The position numbers were made by a program, and so were the translations under genes. From positions 3,826,580-3,890,579 of the forward strand of contig CM018604.1 in the NCBI GenBank assembly GCA_009192285.1: 64,000 nt of DNA, given 5' to 3'. Every line of letters starts with the position of its first letter. Positions within the stretch are counted from its first letter, which is position 1. This DNA is from Morchella semilibera. Its lineage: Eukaryota; Ascomycota; Pezizomycetes; Pezizales; Morchellaceae. Positions 1-11,709 of the stretch are shown in pieces. The notes under the pieces were generated by a model. It had not been told where the DNA came from, made no database searches, and worked only from the letters and a program-made list of their open reading frames with translations.

Positions 1-704
1 CGGGAATATTCGAGGCCTTTCTTTCGTTCCAGCATGACATCGCGAGAAAGACAGTGGGAAGGTCGCATGGGGAAAGATAAATTGATAGTATTTAATGTAC
101 TATCTCCGTAAATGTCTAACCTCCTATCTAATAAATACTTCATCGCACTACAATATTTTCTTAACTCCTCCGCTCTGCCTATGATGAGCATATGCTACAG
201 ATACTAGAGCCGAATCAACCAAAGTATAGATACCTATCAGGTAATATCGCATGCTTGTTGCTGAAGTCGTCACACTGTCAGGAATTATGTGCGGCATCAT
301 ATGATTGGTTTTGGGTTTGTTCTTGGAACTGTTAGGAAATAATAAAAATTTCCTTGTGTCTCTATTAAAATTCTGTGCAGCTGGTAGGTGATGAACCTGT
401 AGTAACAACCCTTGTCTGTAATTAGTACTGAACATAAAAACGCGCTAACAGGGGACAAAGTGGTGGCTACCAGAAAAACGATGTTCAGGTTCTTGATGCC
501 TGCCGCGAGTAGTTTCAATGCTTCTAACCGTTCTGGGTCACAACCATTGCATTGCCAAGTACTCTTGATATTCCTCTTGCTCCTACCTTACTTCTCCTCC
601 CTCTCCACCCATTAAAACCATCCTCCAAAAAAAAAAAACTGCTTCACCATCAGCTATACCAGGTATGCTCGCTAAATACTTCATCTCATGGAGATCCATC
701 TAAC
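1..704. other. Gene-free stretch with probable 5' leader of the next gene
   Basis: I see no convincing coding region here. The last part is probably the untranslated leader of the following gene. Bases 663-719 look like a 5' intron: the donor is gtatgc, a CTAAC branch lies at 700-704 and the acceptor is cgcag at 719. An A-run at 628-640 and T/C-rich sequence precede it. Confidence 0.4.
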
Positions 705-1513
705 ATGACGGCCTCGCAGAAAATGGCGTCCTCAGCCTCAACCTCACAGCCTGAAGGAAGCAACAACCCAGGCAATCTCATCGATGCCATCCCTGATGAC
801 GAACCAGATAAATCAGCAATCATCCGAACGATTGAGGATTTGATTTTAGGAGAGGCTCCTTCGCCTGTTGCCATGACCTTCCCAGTCGCTCCCGGGCAGC
901 TCCCTCATATCCCGTACTACACTCATCAACAGGTAAGCTTTCCTCCGAGATAACCCTCTGGCAAGAGGAAAAATGCTCATTGTTATTTTAGGCTGTTGAC
1001 GGCGAGGTCTGCGATTACCAGGACTCTAGCTCGCTCTCTTCTGGCTGTTCCTCCTCTGATCAGTTCGAGCTTGACCAGTCGCTTGGCTCAGCCTCTCCCT
1101 CTCCCACAATCTGTTGCGAGGACACAAAGAACTGCGACATGTGTTCAATGGACCTGTATGCCTACCGCATCATCCATAGAGACTTCACCCACGTCCGTAG
1201 AGTTTGCATTCTCGTCGATGAAAACCCAGACTCTGTCACACTCCGTAATCCTTTTTGCAGTGGGTGTCCAATGTACAGAGTCCCAGGCTCTTCTAGCTGC
1301 GAGAAGCACCTCCTTGAAGAGTATCTCTGGGCTATCAACCATTTGACCGTTCGTGGTGACTTGGCGTACCGTCACTGGGTTTGCGATAGGTGCAGGGCTC
1401 CGTTGGAGGACTATGAAGGGTTCGTGTGCGTTCTTTGTGTTCGCGAAACTCGCCTCCTCGAGGGCCCGGCCAGCGGAGGGATTAGAGCTAGAGGACGCAG
1501 GTACTCCATTTAG
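705..1513 (+). CDS. Cysteine-rich probable zinc-binding protein, two coding exons
   Basis: Exons are 705-932 and 992-1513. They are joined across a 59-base phase-0 intron (gtaagc donor, ttttag acceptor) to give 249 residues. If the putative 5' intron ending at 719 is removed, translation would start at ATG 723, six codons later. The N-terminal ~110 residues are Ser/Pro-rich and probably disordered. The C-terminal half has ordered Cys/His sets: C118, C124 and C127; then C165-x2-C168-x10-C179-x2-H182; then C207-x2-C210-x11-C222-x2-C225. These are zinc-ribbon-like pairs, so metal binding is a reasonable inference. The spacing does not match RING, PHD or GATA as I know them. A basic GIRARGRR tail follows. 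I do not recognise the family. The gene stands alone, directly upstream of a tandem repeat. Confidence 0.72.
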
Positions 1514-1716
1514 GACACCTTCAGGCTCTAGTAGTGCTACTGCGGAGCGAATATAGTAGTTAGATTCAGAAAATAAAAATAGGGGGTTACTAGGAACTGT
1601 TGCGGGTGGCTGTTGTTGTTTTTTTACACTTAGAGCATAGCCCAGCTGCGGAGCCCAGGACCTCTTAGCTGGCCAAAGCTCTAGAGTCACTTCCCAATAC
1701 ACTGTTTGCTCGACCG

Positions 1717-2150
1717 CCGACCTATGTGTCAACAGCTCCTGAAGCTTAGTAGGTAATAAAAATAATCGCTGATGACTGTGAAAGAAAAGGAAACATGATA
1801 GAATAGTCTAGGTCGACGTGGGTATACACTGCCCCCAGAATATCAGATATCTTGGAGACACGCACTGTGAGATACCACATAGAATCCTCTACCCCCGTCT
1901 CTTCCCACTGTGCCTCATATCTGTGTGTGGGTTAGACCCCCATATAAACCACCACATACCTTCATTCCCCCATCGTATTGCCAGCCGAGGAGGTCTGTAT
2001 ACCAGATGACGGGCTTTTCTGCTTGATACACAAGCAGAATCAATTCATGCTTTAACATCTGAAATGCATTATAATTATCATATATCGAATGTGTGGTCGA
2101 GTGATCCTTCATGATGAGGTGTCTAGAGGCCACCTGCACGATGTGGGACC
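1717..2150 (+). repeat. Tandem non-coding repeat, copy 1
   Basis: This is the first of two head-to-tail copies with a period of 434 bases; both begin with ccgacctaygtg. Shared landmarks include the agctcctgaa start region, gtgaaagaaaaggaa, gtatacactgcccccagaat, and a 7-bp hairpin ctgcttg/caagcag around a 5-base loop. No reading frame stays open across both copies. I cannot tell whether it is a satellite fragment, an old solo element or a transcribed non-coding unit. Confidence 0.85.
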
Positions 2151-2837
2151 CCGACCTACGTGTATGTCAACAGCTCCTGAACCTGAGTAGGCAAAAACAA
2201 TAAATGCTTTCTCCTTGTTGATGATTGTGAAAGAAAAGGAAGCATGACAGGGTACCCTACGCTGTCGTGGGTATACACTGCCCCCAGAATATCAGATATC
2301 CCGGAGCCCACGCACCGTGGGATATCACATAGAATCCCGTGCCCCTGTTTCTCCCCACTGTGCCTCATACCTGGGTGTGGGTTAGACCCCACATATAAAC
2401 CACCATATACCCTTATTCCCCCATAGTATTGCCAGCAGAGGATGTCTGTATATCAGGCGACAAGCTTCTCTGCTTGATACACAAGCATAATCGATTCATG
2501 CTTCAAACTAGAGAGTTTAAGCCAAACAGAATAAAAAGATCGACATAAAAGGGATCAGCATCTACTAGCCATAGATGGTAGGTATGATACTTTCAACGCC
2601 GCCCACAAAGGCCTCCGGTACAGTATCATAAGTGCAACCGTGAGAGCACAGCTGTAAACAGCGTTTGTCTGAGCACGGTGCTGATCCTTTTTGTGTCGAT
2701 CTTTTTTTTGTTGCAACGGACGGTTGGCTTAAACTCTCTATTATGAAATGCATTATAATTATCAGATATCGGATGTGTGGTCGAGTGATCCTTCATGATG
2801 CTGGGTCTAGGGGCCATCTGCACGACGTGACCTCTGT
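2151..2837 (+). repeat. Tandem non-coding repeat, copy 2, split by an insertion
   Basis: This second copy of the 434-base unit is clearly diverged from copy 1. It is interrupted after base 2508 by a small inverted-repeat element and resumes at 2741 with the aaatgcattataattatc block, which lies at 2064 in copy 1. Copy 1 therefore serves as the natural empty-site reference. Without the insertion the copy is about 455 bases long. Confidence 0.82.
2511..2738. mobile_element. Mariner-type MITE (228 bases) with TA target duplication
   Basis: The ends are perfect 15-base inverted repeats, gagagtttaagccaa at the left and its complement at the right. They are flanked on both sides by the dinucleotide TA (2509-2510 and 2739-2740). 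Homology between the two arms continues inward through a gatcgacayaaaa...ggatcagca segment, so the terminal inverted repeats span about 50 bases with small gaps. There is no coding capacity. TA duplication is the hallmark of Tc1/mariner (pogo/Fot1-like) transposition, so this is a non-autonomous derivative needing a transposase supplied elsewhere. The uninterrupted repeat copy at 1717-2150 supports insertion at this point. Confidence 0.85.
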
Positions 2838-5800
2838 CGAGTGGATAATTACCCAGTAACCATGGATAATCTCAGGCCCGTGGTTTTTTTTGTGCTGCCT
2901 TCCGTATCTCAAACCACAACAGCTATTTCAGCCATACTTTCAAACCGCCGGATGCGTTTAGATGGTCAGTGGACCCCCCTCCAATAAACTGGATCCTCCT
3001 TTCCAAGGCCCTCCCGGGAGTCATCATCTCCTCAAACCATACGTTCCTGACCACCAGCTCGAGCTCAAACTGTCTACTAACAATATCTAGTAGATTACCC
3101 AAGATCGTAATACAATGCCCTATGCAAAGTATTGAGGCAGAGCCTGTGAGAAACATAACCAGCGGGGCAAAATTGTATTAAGCAAGCTAAAAGCCACGCT
3201 GCGATGTAAGCCTCTAGCAGGCTGACACCGGAGGATATTACAACACCTAATCCACTACCTCGAGCAGGCATTTGAACACTGGAAATAGGCGGATCAGGTG
3301 AGGAAACAGGAGACGCTATCAGATACTCCATTAACACAGAGTAACTAAGCATTTTATCATTATCTTGAGTGCGCTATACCCTTTGGCTAGCGCTGGAGAA
3401 CGTCCATGAAAGTGTGTGTGCCATGCGAACATACTGGTGTTAGGACCGAATTAACAAAGGGTTCGAGGCACTGTAACTGCCGTGTCTCACGGTCGATCAG
3501 TGTCGATGCCTGCGGCGGCTACGCCACTAACGCAAGACCGCTGTACATCTTCCGAGAGAGGGCGCTTTAATGAATGCAGGAGGTGAATATCTAAGTCAAT
3601 TTGATAACTAGTGTACTCCACAAGCCCCGTTTGTGCATTACCAACCGTTGTGTCTTTGCGACAGAGAAAGAACACTCCCAATGTGGCAACTCCGGTGAAA
3701 GGCGTTCTTTCTGGAGTCATCGCGGGACGATGCAGGTAGGGTGGAAAAAATGGTCATCTAAGTACCAAGAAGGCAGGTATTAGTACTATCGTTAACAACC
3801 GATATATGATCACCGAGCGAAACTCGGCTCCGCTATCTCCATGGCCTTTGTAGTTTGGTCCTCATGGAGGAGGAAGTAAGCGGGACAAGATATCATGAAT
3901 TTTCTGAAGGTATGGCTTTTGACATGCCTTATATACAAAGTCTATCAAATATATTGTGTCCTGTAACTTGGCCGCTACGGTGTCCCCAAGGCTAAGTATG
4001 ACATGCATGCTGGAAAATGCTCCTAGGCACTAGCACTAGCCTCCTCGAAGAAAACAGATATGAATATGACCTCCACATTTCTTGGAAGTTAAAACAACAA
4101 CTTTTGTGTAGAGTAGCGATACGTCTTGAATACTTTCTAGCTTTCTCGGGGGAGGGGATTTAAGGAAACCGCCCCGGCAGAGGAAAAAAAAATAGCCCTT
4201 GTCCTTGGAGTAGCATATCCATATGAATTCAGACACCGGCACTACCGTTGCAGCTGCCGTGGGGTGGTTGCAAAATGTTTGTGTAGGTTAGAGGCAGCTG
4301 TTGGTCCCGATAAATGTCATCACCTGACTTGCAAAGCATTGGAGCATTGGGTACCTTTCCACATCGTCAACCAGGCATACGGTGTCGTGTTGCCTTTCTA
4401 ACAAGGAATAGCTGGGGTTGATTGAAGGGAGTATATTTCCGTGCGGAAGCAAGTCCCACATCATTTCCACCACAACAAACCGGTGCGTACCCGGTCTTCG
4501 CCATGATTTGTGCTCAGTAAGCTGAAAGTCTCCTCGTGCTAACGGATTTAGTAACCGACTAGCTTCGGCAATCCTACAATGGACTAGCTGCGTCAGAATG
4601 TCGCCATAGCAAACCCGTCACTCTCTCACACCTTTCTCCAGTGGCGATGGGCGCGGGAGCTGTACCAAGCGGGTATCAGGCCCGTCAATCATGGTGAGAG
4701 ATGAGAGCCGCGTAACATCTTAAGGAAGAAATAAATGTGCGTTTAGTGAGAACAGGTTATCAATTGCCTTTGCTCCTGACAGAGGTTACCCACCGGGGGT
4801 GAGTGGAGAGTTTGCCTACACCATGTTTTAGGGACCTGAAGGGTATGTGAGATAGTTCCCTGGGACAGTGCCTTCATGAAGGGCTGTTTTCGCAAATCCT
4901 ATACACATTTCCATCAAAAAGCCAAAAAAAAAAGAAATAAGAGAAAAGAAACAAAGGTGTTGCGTAATTGCTATCGGAGAGAGGGAGAGACTTAAGTTTG
5001 GACAAGGTCCCATAGAATATTGTATATACATCGGTACTCATTGGGCACTAACTTTCCAAGTTAGGTAGGGTCGCGGGGTTGGTTAATTTCTCGTTGAACT
5101 GGCGTGTGAACGCGCTAAGAGGAGGAAAAGAAAGGGAGGAGAAAACGGGAGAGAGAAAAGGTGCTGGTGAAGGGGATGCCTCGGCGGCGGTGTTGTATTG
5201 AAATGAGGGGTAAACGCAGGCGGATTTAGCTGGCCTACAAAACTCCAAAGTGACCTAGTTGAGTAAGGGGGGAATGGGCGGGGGTTTCTGGCGATGGTGC
5301 CGATCTATTCTGCTAGAGAGAGAGGGGGAGCAGCTTCCCACACAGGTAGTTGCTCAAGGTAGTGTCGCGACAGAAAGGTTTCTCGAGGGTTAGGGTTGTG
5401 TACGATTTGGACCTTCTGGAGTGGTGGCCAGCAGCACAACCGCGCACCAGCCCGCCAAAGCCCACAGGAGCGAGACCACGCAAGGGCAAAATAGAACGTT
5501 ACGTAGGCGTAGGACCGGAATCCAAGACTAGTGTAGCAAAGTGCCAAATCTAGAGTTATCAAAATATATAGGTTAATATGCGAGTGAGCGTGTCATTGCT
5601 TGCCAGGGTTTAGAGAGGGAGCATGTGGGTCATTATTTGCGGGGACACCGATTGATTTCCAATAGAAGAAAGAAATGTCCATATGCGTGTCTTTCTATCG
5701 GCCGGTCTGCGGGGGCACCGAAGGTGGTTGCTGCGCATGCTGGAGGATGAGAGAGCAAGGGGTATGCACAATATTCTGACACCGGGGAGGCAGCGCCGAC

Positions 5801-7085
5801 GACTATAAAGAAATAGCTCTCCGATATAATTCGCGTTCCCAGGAAACTAAATGCCAATGTTTCGCTCTCTAAAAGCACTCATTAATCTCATAATCCCGTA
5901 CTATACATCTAATATATAAACAAGATATTTCTGTACTGAAAGCGCCGCTGGCTGGGGAACCGCGGAATAAGGCGTATCAACTAACCCTAACAATTCTTAT
6001 ATTCGATGCGAGCGTGGGCTGGAACATCCGTCAAACTTTCTCTAAAATAGGTCGACATCTCGTGGCACAATTAATGCGTTCTTTGAGTCCTCCTGACTGT
6101 GATTCCCAGCCTATCTCCCTGTCACTCCCGGCCTGCAAGTGCCAGGCACCACGCCTGCACCCGCCCCAGTATTGCAAAGTGCCATAATCCCCGACCAAAA
6201 CCGCAAAAAGCGGTTCAGGACCTGAAATTGAAATATTGAGCCATTGCCCAAGACCAGCAACAATGCTTCTCCCTCAAGTAGTAGGAATGATAAAAGCCCC
6301 CCACCCGTAACATTGAGCCCTGTCGTTTCCTCACCGCTTGATAACTCCAAGGCAATGTTCGAAGTATTTCAGGAAACCGGCCAAGGCTAAGAACCGGAGG
6401 GAGGATCTCTGGTATATCCGGTCATCGGCTTAGGGGTTCTAATCCATCTCCGTTAATACCCTAGGTAACGCCGAGCCCATCATTTTAAAATAACCTGGAC
6501 CATGGGCTGTCATAGATTTTGTGAGAGTACCTTGCTAGTCGGAGGGCTATTTGGGGCTTAATTGCTCCATTTTCATAAGTGGCTCATGGGCGACGCATAG
6601 GAGGTGGGAGATACCCGGCTTTTCGCCGCCGCCCAGGCAGGTATGCCCCTCGAGTGGGGTTCTAGTCTTCGCTACTGTAATAATTAAAGCATGCCTGGTA
6701 CGTCCGGGGGCGAGGGAGTGTTCTAATCGTTGCGCTTATGATTAATTCGAAGAGTTAAGAAGGAAGGGTTGGCTCGGCCTACGGGTGCGGGGAATATTGT
6801 TAGACATTTGAGAACATGCAGCTTTCCCAATTATATAGGGGTAGATGATGGGGATATATGTGTTCTTTGAAGAGTAGCATAGGTATTTATTTCTACACAT
6901 GGTGCGCATTGGGTAGTTAGTAGGATATATATAAAAAAGAGAAAGCAGACTAAAAAGAAAAGAAAAAAAAATAAAGAAAGAAAAAAAAAAGACTGAAAAA
7001 GAATTAAACGACCCAAAATATTTTATTTTTTCTAACTACAAAAGGAAACTATATATACAAAAGTGGCTATAATAGCCGAACCCTA
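2838..7085. other. Gene-free stretch, mixed composition
   Basis: I find no ORF with a believable start, splice structure or coding-like composition. There are short purine tracts (around 4920-4990 and 6950-7000) and isolated ttaggg or ccctaa hexamers near 5385 and 7080. These are too short to be telomeric. It is probably decayed repeat DNA. Confidence 0.5.
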
Positions 7086-7900
7086 ACCCTGAAAATTCCA
7101 CTGCAACCGTAGCTTCGCCCCCGCAGCTTGAAAAAATTTAAAAGGGCAAGACCTTTTAAATGTTAGCTCCTGCTATCTGGAGCTCTGCCAGCAGCCCCAA
7201 AGGGGCGCTCGGCAGAGGGCAGCCAGAAGCAGAGAGCAAGACAAGCTCGGGGGTTTGGTGGCACTGAGGGGACCTTAGCCCCCTCGCCTCGAGTTCTTTT
7301 TTTTTTCCCAAAAGAAAAAAAAAATCTTCCCAAAAAAAAAAGAAGATGGCGAGGATTTTCCTCTGGTTTTTTTAAAAAAAAAACCGTCTCAGGCCCCCTC
7401 CCAAGGGGCCACATCGAGACATGGAGACCTCCGATGGTTCTGCCAGGCAGGACCAAAGGATAAAACCCCGCACAAGTGCGGGAGAGAGGTGGAGAACTCC
7501 AGTGTCGCCTCGCAACGACAAAGGATAAACCCAAGATGCAGAAGCATCTCGGAGTGCCCAAAGGATGGGCAGTTCTCTTTTTCCTTACTCCGAAGAGTGG
7601 AAAGATAAGCCCCCGTAAAGGAAAGTGCTACCCTGCTCTAACGAGGAGAGATCGCTTGGGAGAGAGAAAGAAGAGGGAAGGGGCAATCAGTTTTGTGTAG
7701 AAGGGAGGCTTCGCCAAGTCGGTCGGGTTTTGGCCGCTCTTGGCTCTTGCGGCCAATCACGCCGCCGAGAAGATGAGGAGAGGAACCCCCCGCCCTGTGT
7801 GGGGTGAGCAGCATAGATCTGCTCTGATACCCTTACCCTCGCAGCATATGCTTTCACTATCTCTGGCTTACTCTCCTAGGCATTATAACTTCTTCTTTGG
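7086..7900. other. GC-rich low-complexity block, possible decayed transposon end
   Basis: This block differs from its flanks. It has long A and T runs facing each other (7290-7380), C/G-rich patches, and a perfect hairpin cccgcac/gtgcggg near 7470. At 7825-7835 lies gctctgatacc, the complement of the initiator-tRNA-type primer binding site common in LTR retrotransposons. No LTR pair, TG/CA ends or coding remnants were found, so a retroelement origin is only suspected. Confidence 0.3.
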
Positions 7901-10112
7901 AATAAAACCTTTTTTTGAACCATGTTTGTATACTTTTGTGATATTGGTTTGTGACTATTGCATACAGTTGATACCAAAATTGTCGATCCCATTGTTTAGA
8001 GATCTGAGCCATCTGTTCACCGTTTACCTTACCCCGTTTCCTTCAAATGCTTCCGCAATTGTCTCCTCCACTTTAGCCTGGGCTGATCTTGTCACCGCAC
8101 CGGCTATACGTTTCTTTAGCTACCATATACCCGTTTCCTCTCACCCTCGGTCTGTCATGTCTTCTCATACCAGTTGTATCGTCTACTGACTCCTCCAAGC
8201 CCCGAGTCCACCCAAATACACCCACCCGCGGACAAGAAGCCCCGAATACGCAGTGATGGTATGCCGGAAACCACCCGCAGGAGACTGAAGGCAATGCATG
8301 TTCAATGCAGACCTCCAGATCTTTTAGCTCGGCTTTTCAGTATGGTCTGCGATGTTCGGCGTCCTGGGCTGTTGTTGGGCCTTCTCGACCGGGCCTGTCA
8401 TTGGCGTAGTGGCGCTTTACTCCTGCCGCCGGAGGGCGGGTGCTGGTGATTCGGGCTGCTGGTATCAGGTTAGACTTCATATATATTTTAATGGTAAGTT
8501 GGTCTGCTCCTGTTCAAAATTACCCGTTATATGTTGCGGCTTTGTATGATAGGATAGAAAAAGCGACCTCTTTAGCAGGTACATTTGGTAACTCCACAGG
8601 CCAATCTGTGAACAGAGGAGGTGTTCCCCGCTCACTAGCTGGTACCACGAAATGACAGAGCAACATATTAGTGAAGGGGGTTCTTCACTGGTTCCGAGAA
8701 AACGATAATCGCCCCGATCTAACATAATAAAAGGTCCAAGGACTATGCTGGTATTGGGGGGGGGGGAGCCTCCATAACAGGGACTACACTACAGGTAATA
8801 TGTCACCCCATTGAAAGCCGAGTAGTCAAGACATATAGGGACAAGGAAGGCCCTCGTGCGTATGGTGGGTTATCTGGTGGTGGATAGTAATCAACGTAAC
8901 CTCATCATGAATTGAAGGTGTCCGTAGGAATGTCCCGTACAGTTACAAGACGTAGTTTCACGGCCGAATGCTCCTCTAGTATTGAATACGGAGAATATTA
9001 TATATGATCTCGATGCTTGGATCCTTGGTTAGATTGGTTAATAACACTCTCAGCATGGTGATTTTCCTCAGCGGTCATTGGGTGGATATAGCGAGCATCG
9101 AAAGAGATATATTGCTCATAGTCCAGTAGGTGAATGGTACGGGCAGAGGGGGCGCTGGAGTTGAGGTTGGGGTTTAGCTTTGGGTACCATATATAGGTAT
9201 AGATTGTCAATTGCACTGTAGCTCCAGCTCATGACTTCCTTTGACATATAACATTCGTAGACTCCGCTGTAACTAACAAACACCTACAATTCATTACGAC
9301 AAACTCCCATTGCGCATGCTACTCCGGTTGGTTAGTGTTTGCCAGTGGGTACCCTAACTTATGTTAATATGTTTCGGAACCCCCCGAATTTAAGATAAAT
9401 TTGGAAGGCAACATCTGTATCTGATAGTATATTGATAAAATAATACAATTAACTCAAAATTCTGAAGAAATAATATATATCATATATTAATTTTTGATGA
9501 ATAAACAATTTCACTGGCGGATAAAATACCCATTGGGCATTCACTACGGTTGGTTGGTATCAAACTCAGTTTGTCAGATGGCTCAACAGTGTCCTACTGG
9601 CTCTATGACAACTCCCTTTGGTGGCAGTAGCTGCGGCAGCACTCGACACGCACCATATGCCACGGGCGAGAGCCCCAGCGCTAATTCTAATCAACGTATA
9701 ATTCCCCGGAATATATGAAGTGAAATGATGATCTCAACACCTCTTAGAAAAATGAAATTTAGGGTCTAAAGCAGATTTTACCTTCATTGCGTGTTCTACA
9801 TAGATATATAGTAGCGGCATTTGGAACTATTGAGAAAGGCGAAATGCCGTCCTGTATCGCGGTGGGCGAGTATAACCTTTCGCAAGGGGTATTTGTTCTA
9901 CCCGAGGTCCTCTGACCCAGTCTGCACTTGGTGTTGTAACTGCTGCGCCCATTCTGTACAACAAACCTCTACACGGAGAAAGGTAAATGAGTTGTAGGAC
10001 TGCACCGCATTCTGGGACTGAGAAATAAACACCAGTGGTCTCATCATGTCAAGAAGTATATAAATCGAGAGCACTATCAATGAAAACATTTGCCTCGTTC
10101 AAGTGATCGGCT
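7901..10112. other. Gene-free stretch
   Basis: Only short random-looking ORFs are present. The interval holds a homopolymer G run near 8757 and AT-rich sequence around 9360-9500. I cannot assign a function to any part. Confidence 0.5.
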
Positions 10113-10886
10113 ATGACAAGCAACGACCAAACTGAACTGGAAACCAAATCTTCAATCTCGTCCAAGCAGGTATCAGGTGCCGTAGAGGCAGGTTAGGAAT
10201 ATAACCTTACTAGAGCTGATAGGGGGCTCACCTGTGGTCGGTTCCATGTCGTCCGGTCCTAGTATGTCAACACACAGCCAAAACGTTTGGTTGCCGCGGC
10301 AAGACCACCCCACCTTCTAGGTCTAAAAAGGCCTGCCTCCCAATTCATGACTAGCGCTCGACCTGAGAGAGGAGAGAGAGACTCACGGTACCCCACTCTG
10401 ATCCCCACTTCTTGCTGTAGAACTCCACCTCTTCCTTCTACCCTTCCTTCCCCGATAACCAAAAACCCCCACCGCGAAAAAGTCAGATACAACTGTAAGT
10501 CACCCACCCAGCCGTATCTTGCTGTGAATATAATTGACCATTACCCTGTGCAGGGTTGGAAGAGGGATCAAATCACCTCACGTGTATTTGTAGCGCTATA
10601 TTGTTTTGGTTCGTTTGCCCTAGATAGAGAGGCCGTGGGTCCATCCTCCAATCTCTCGTTAGGGTTCTAACACCAACGACCCAGATCCTCCACCAGACCA
10701 TAAGGTTGCGTCTCGTTCTGTGATATTTTGAGTTTTGGAATCGTAAGTATTTTCCAACCCCCCCCCCCCCCCTCATGTCTTACCTCGTGCAGCTCCCCCA
10801 GGCACTCCCCTAACGGGTGAACCTCCGCGTCCGGCTTCCGTTGCGGTCCTATTGCCTTGCTTCGCGGTCGTGTCTAACCTTTGCAG
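10113..10886 (+). other. Probable 5' exons of the next gene, model unresolved
   Basis: Several splice-like signals and Pro/Arg-rich open segments suggest the start of the downstream gene. ATG 10113 opens 19 codons before a gtatca donor. ATG 10246 opens a 16-base exon before a gtatgt donor at 10262. Bases 10321-10494 stay open and end at a strong gtaagt donor, with a tgcag acceptor at 10553. Another gtaagt lies at 10743 before a 15-base C run, and a branch plus acceptor (gtctaac...tgcag) ends at 10886. I could not chain all of these in one frame, so no exon is asserted. Confidence 0.35.
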
Positions 10887-11709
10887 GTTATTCAAACGAA
10901 TAATATCATTCCAAGGAAGAAGAACGGAATTATCCTTTACCTTGCTGTAAGCTCCCCCCCCCCCGCCAGGCCATCCCCTCTTCCGTCAACTGAGCGTGAT
11001 CGTTCAGGTCGTCAGGAAAGATTCGACCAGAATGAAACCCACAATCTTGGAAGATGAAGACCGAAAATTTGGCACAATGCTCGCCGAAGGAACTTTGCGG
11101 AGCTCGCATCTCTACTACCACCCTGGTGGGAACGGTCTTTTCATGGGATACCACCCTGTCCTTTACTTCAATCCGAAGGTCTTCAATGACCTAGCGAACG
11201 TGGCCAAGGCTGTTGAGGTTACCAACAGGGTCCATGCGCTTGCGTGGAATCGGATCTCCAGAATGATTGTCGCCGGCTTCCCGCCCCCTGGCGCTCCCGT
11301 TTCTGGCAGCGCCGTTAGGCATAGGTGGATATTTACCCCAGCCTACACTCAAAGAACCGTCAGAATGCTCGAGGATACCGGCCTTCTCTACGCTCAGGCA
11401 GTATATAGACCGCCCGTAGTCACCGCGAACGACAGGATCTCCATCCCTCCTGGTTGGCTCGACGAAAGCCCAATCTTCTGGATGGGGGCCGGTGGCCTGG
11501 TCAGTCGTCTCCTGTGTGGTCTCATGTACACGTCAAGTGCAGAGCGTGAAAGGCTTTTTAGGGAATACCCGCAGTTCTGGACAGCGACGAAGTGTGTCAA
11601 CCTTAAGCTTCCCTGCGAAGGTAGCCGCTGGCTGTGCGACTGTGGTCACCACGACCTAAGGAAAAAGGTTAGAGTGGGAGGAAGGTGGAGCCAAATCTTC
11701 TCCTTCTAA
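10887..11709 (+). CDS. Unknown protein, last two exons (start unresolved)
   Basis: Two exons are clear: 10887-10946 and 11008-11709, joined in phase 0 across a 61-base intron (gtaagc donor, ttcag acceptor). They encode 253 residues with no start of their own, so the true N-terminus lies upstream. The sequence looks globular rather than disordered, with aromatic and aliphatic stretches such as SSHLYYHPGGNGLFMGYHP and a Trp/Phe-rich core. Near the end is C...C...C-x-C-x-H-H (LPCEGSRWLCDCGHH), which could bind a metal, then a basic tail. I do not recognise a family. If only the second exon were coding, ATG 11032 would be the first Met. A C-run in the upstream intron lies just before a plausible acceptor. 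Confidence 0.6.

Noticed and set aside
1145-1732. 195-codon minus-strand frame
   Set aside because: Antisense of the cysteine-rich exon, which has splice support and ordered Cys pairs on the plus strand.
7078-7095. ccctaaccct, telomere-like hexamers
   Set aside because: Under two repeats, internal, and similar single hexamers occur elsewhere (5385, 44440).
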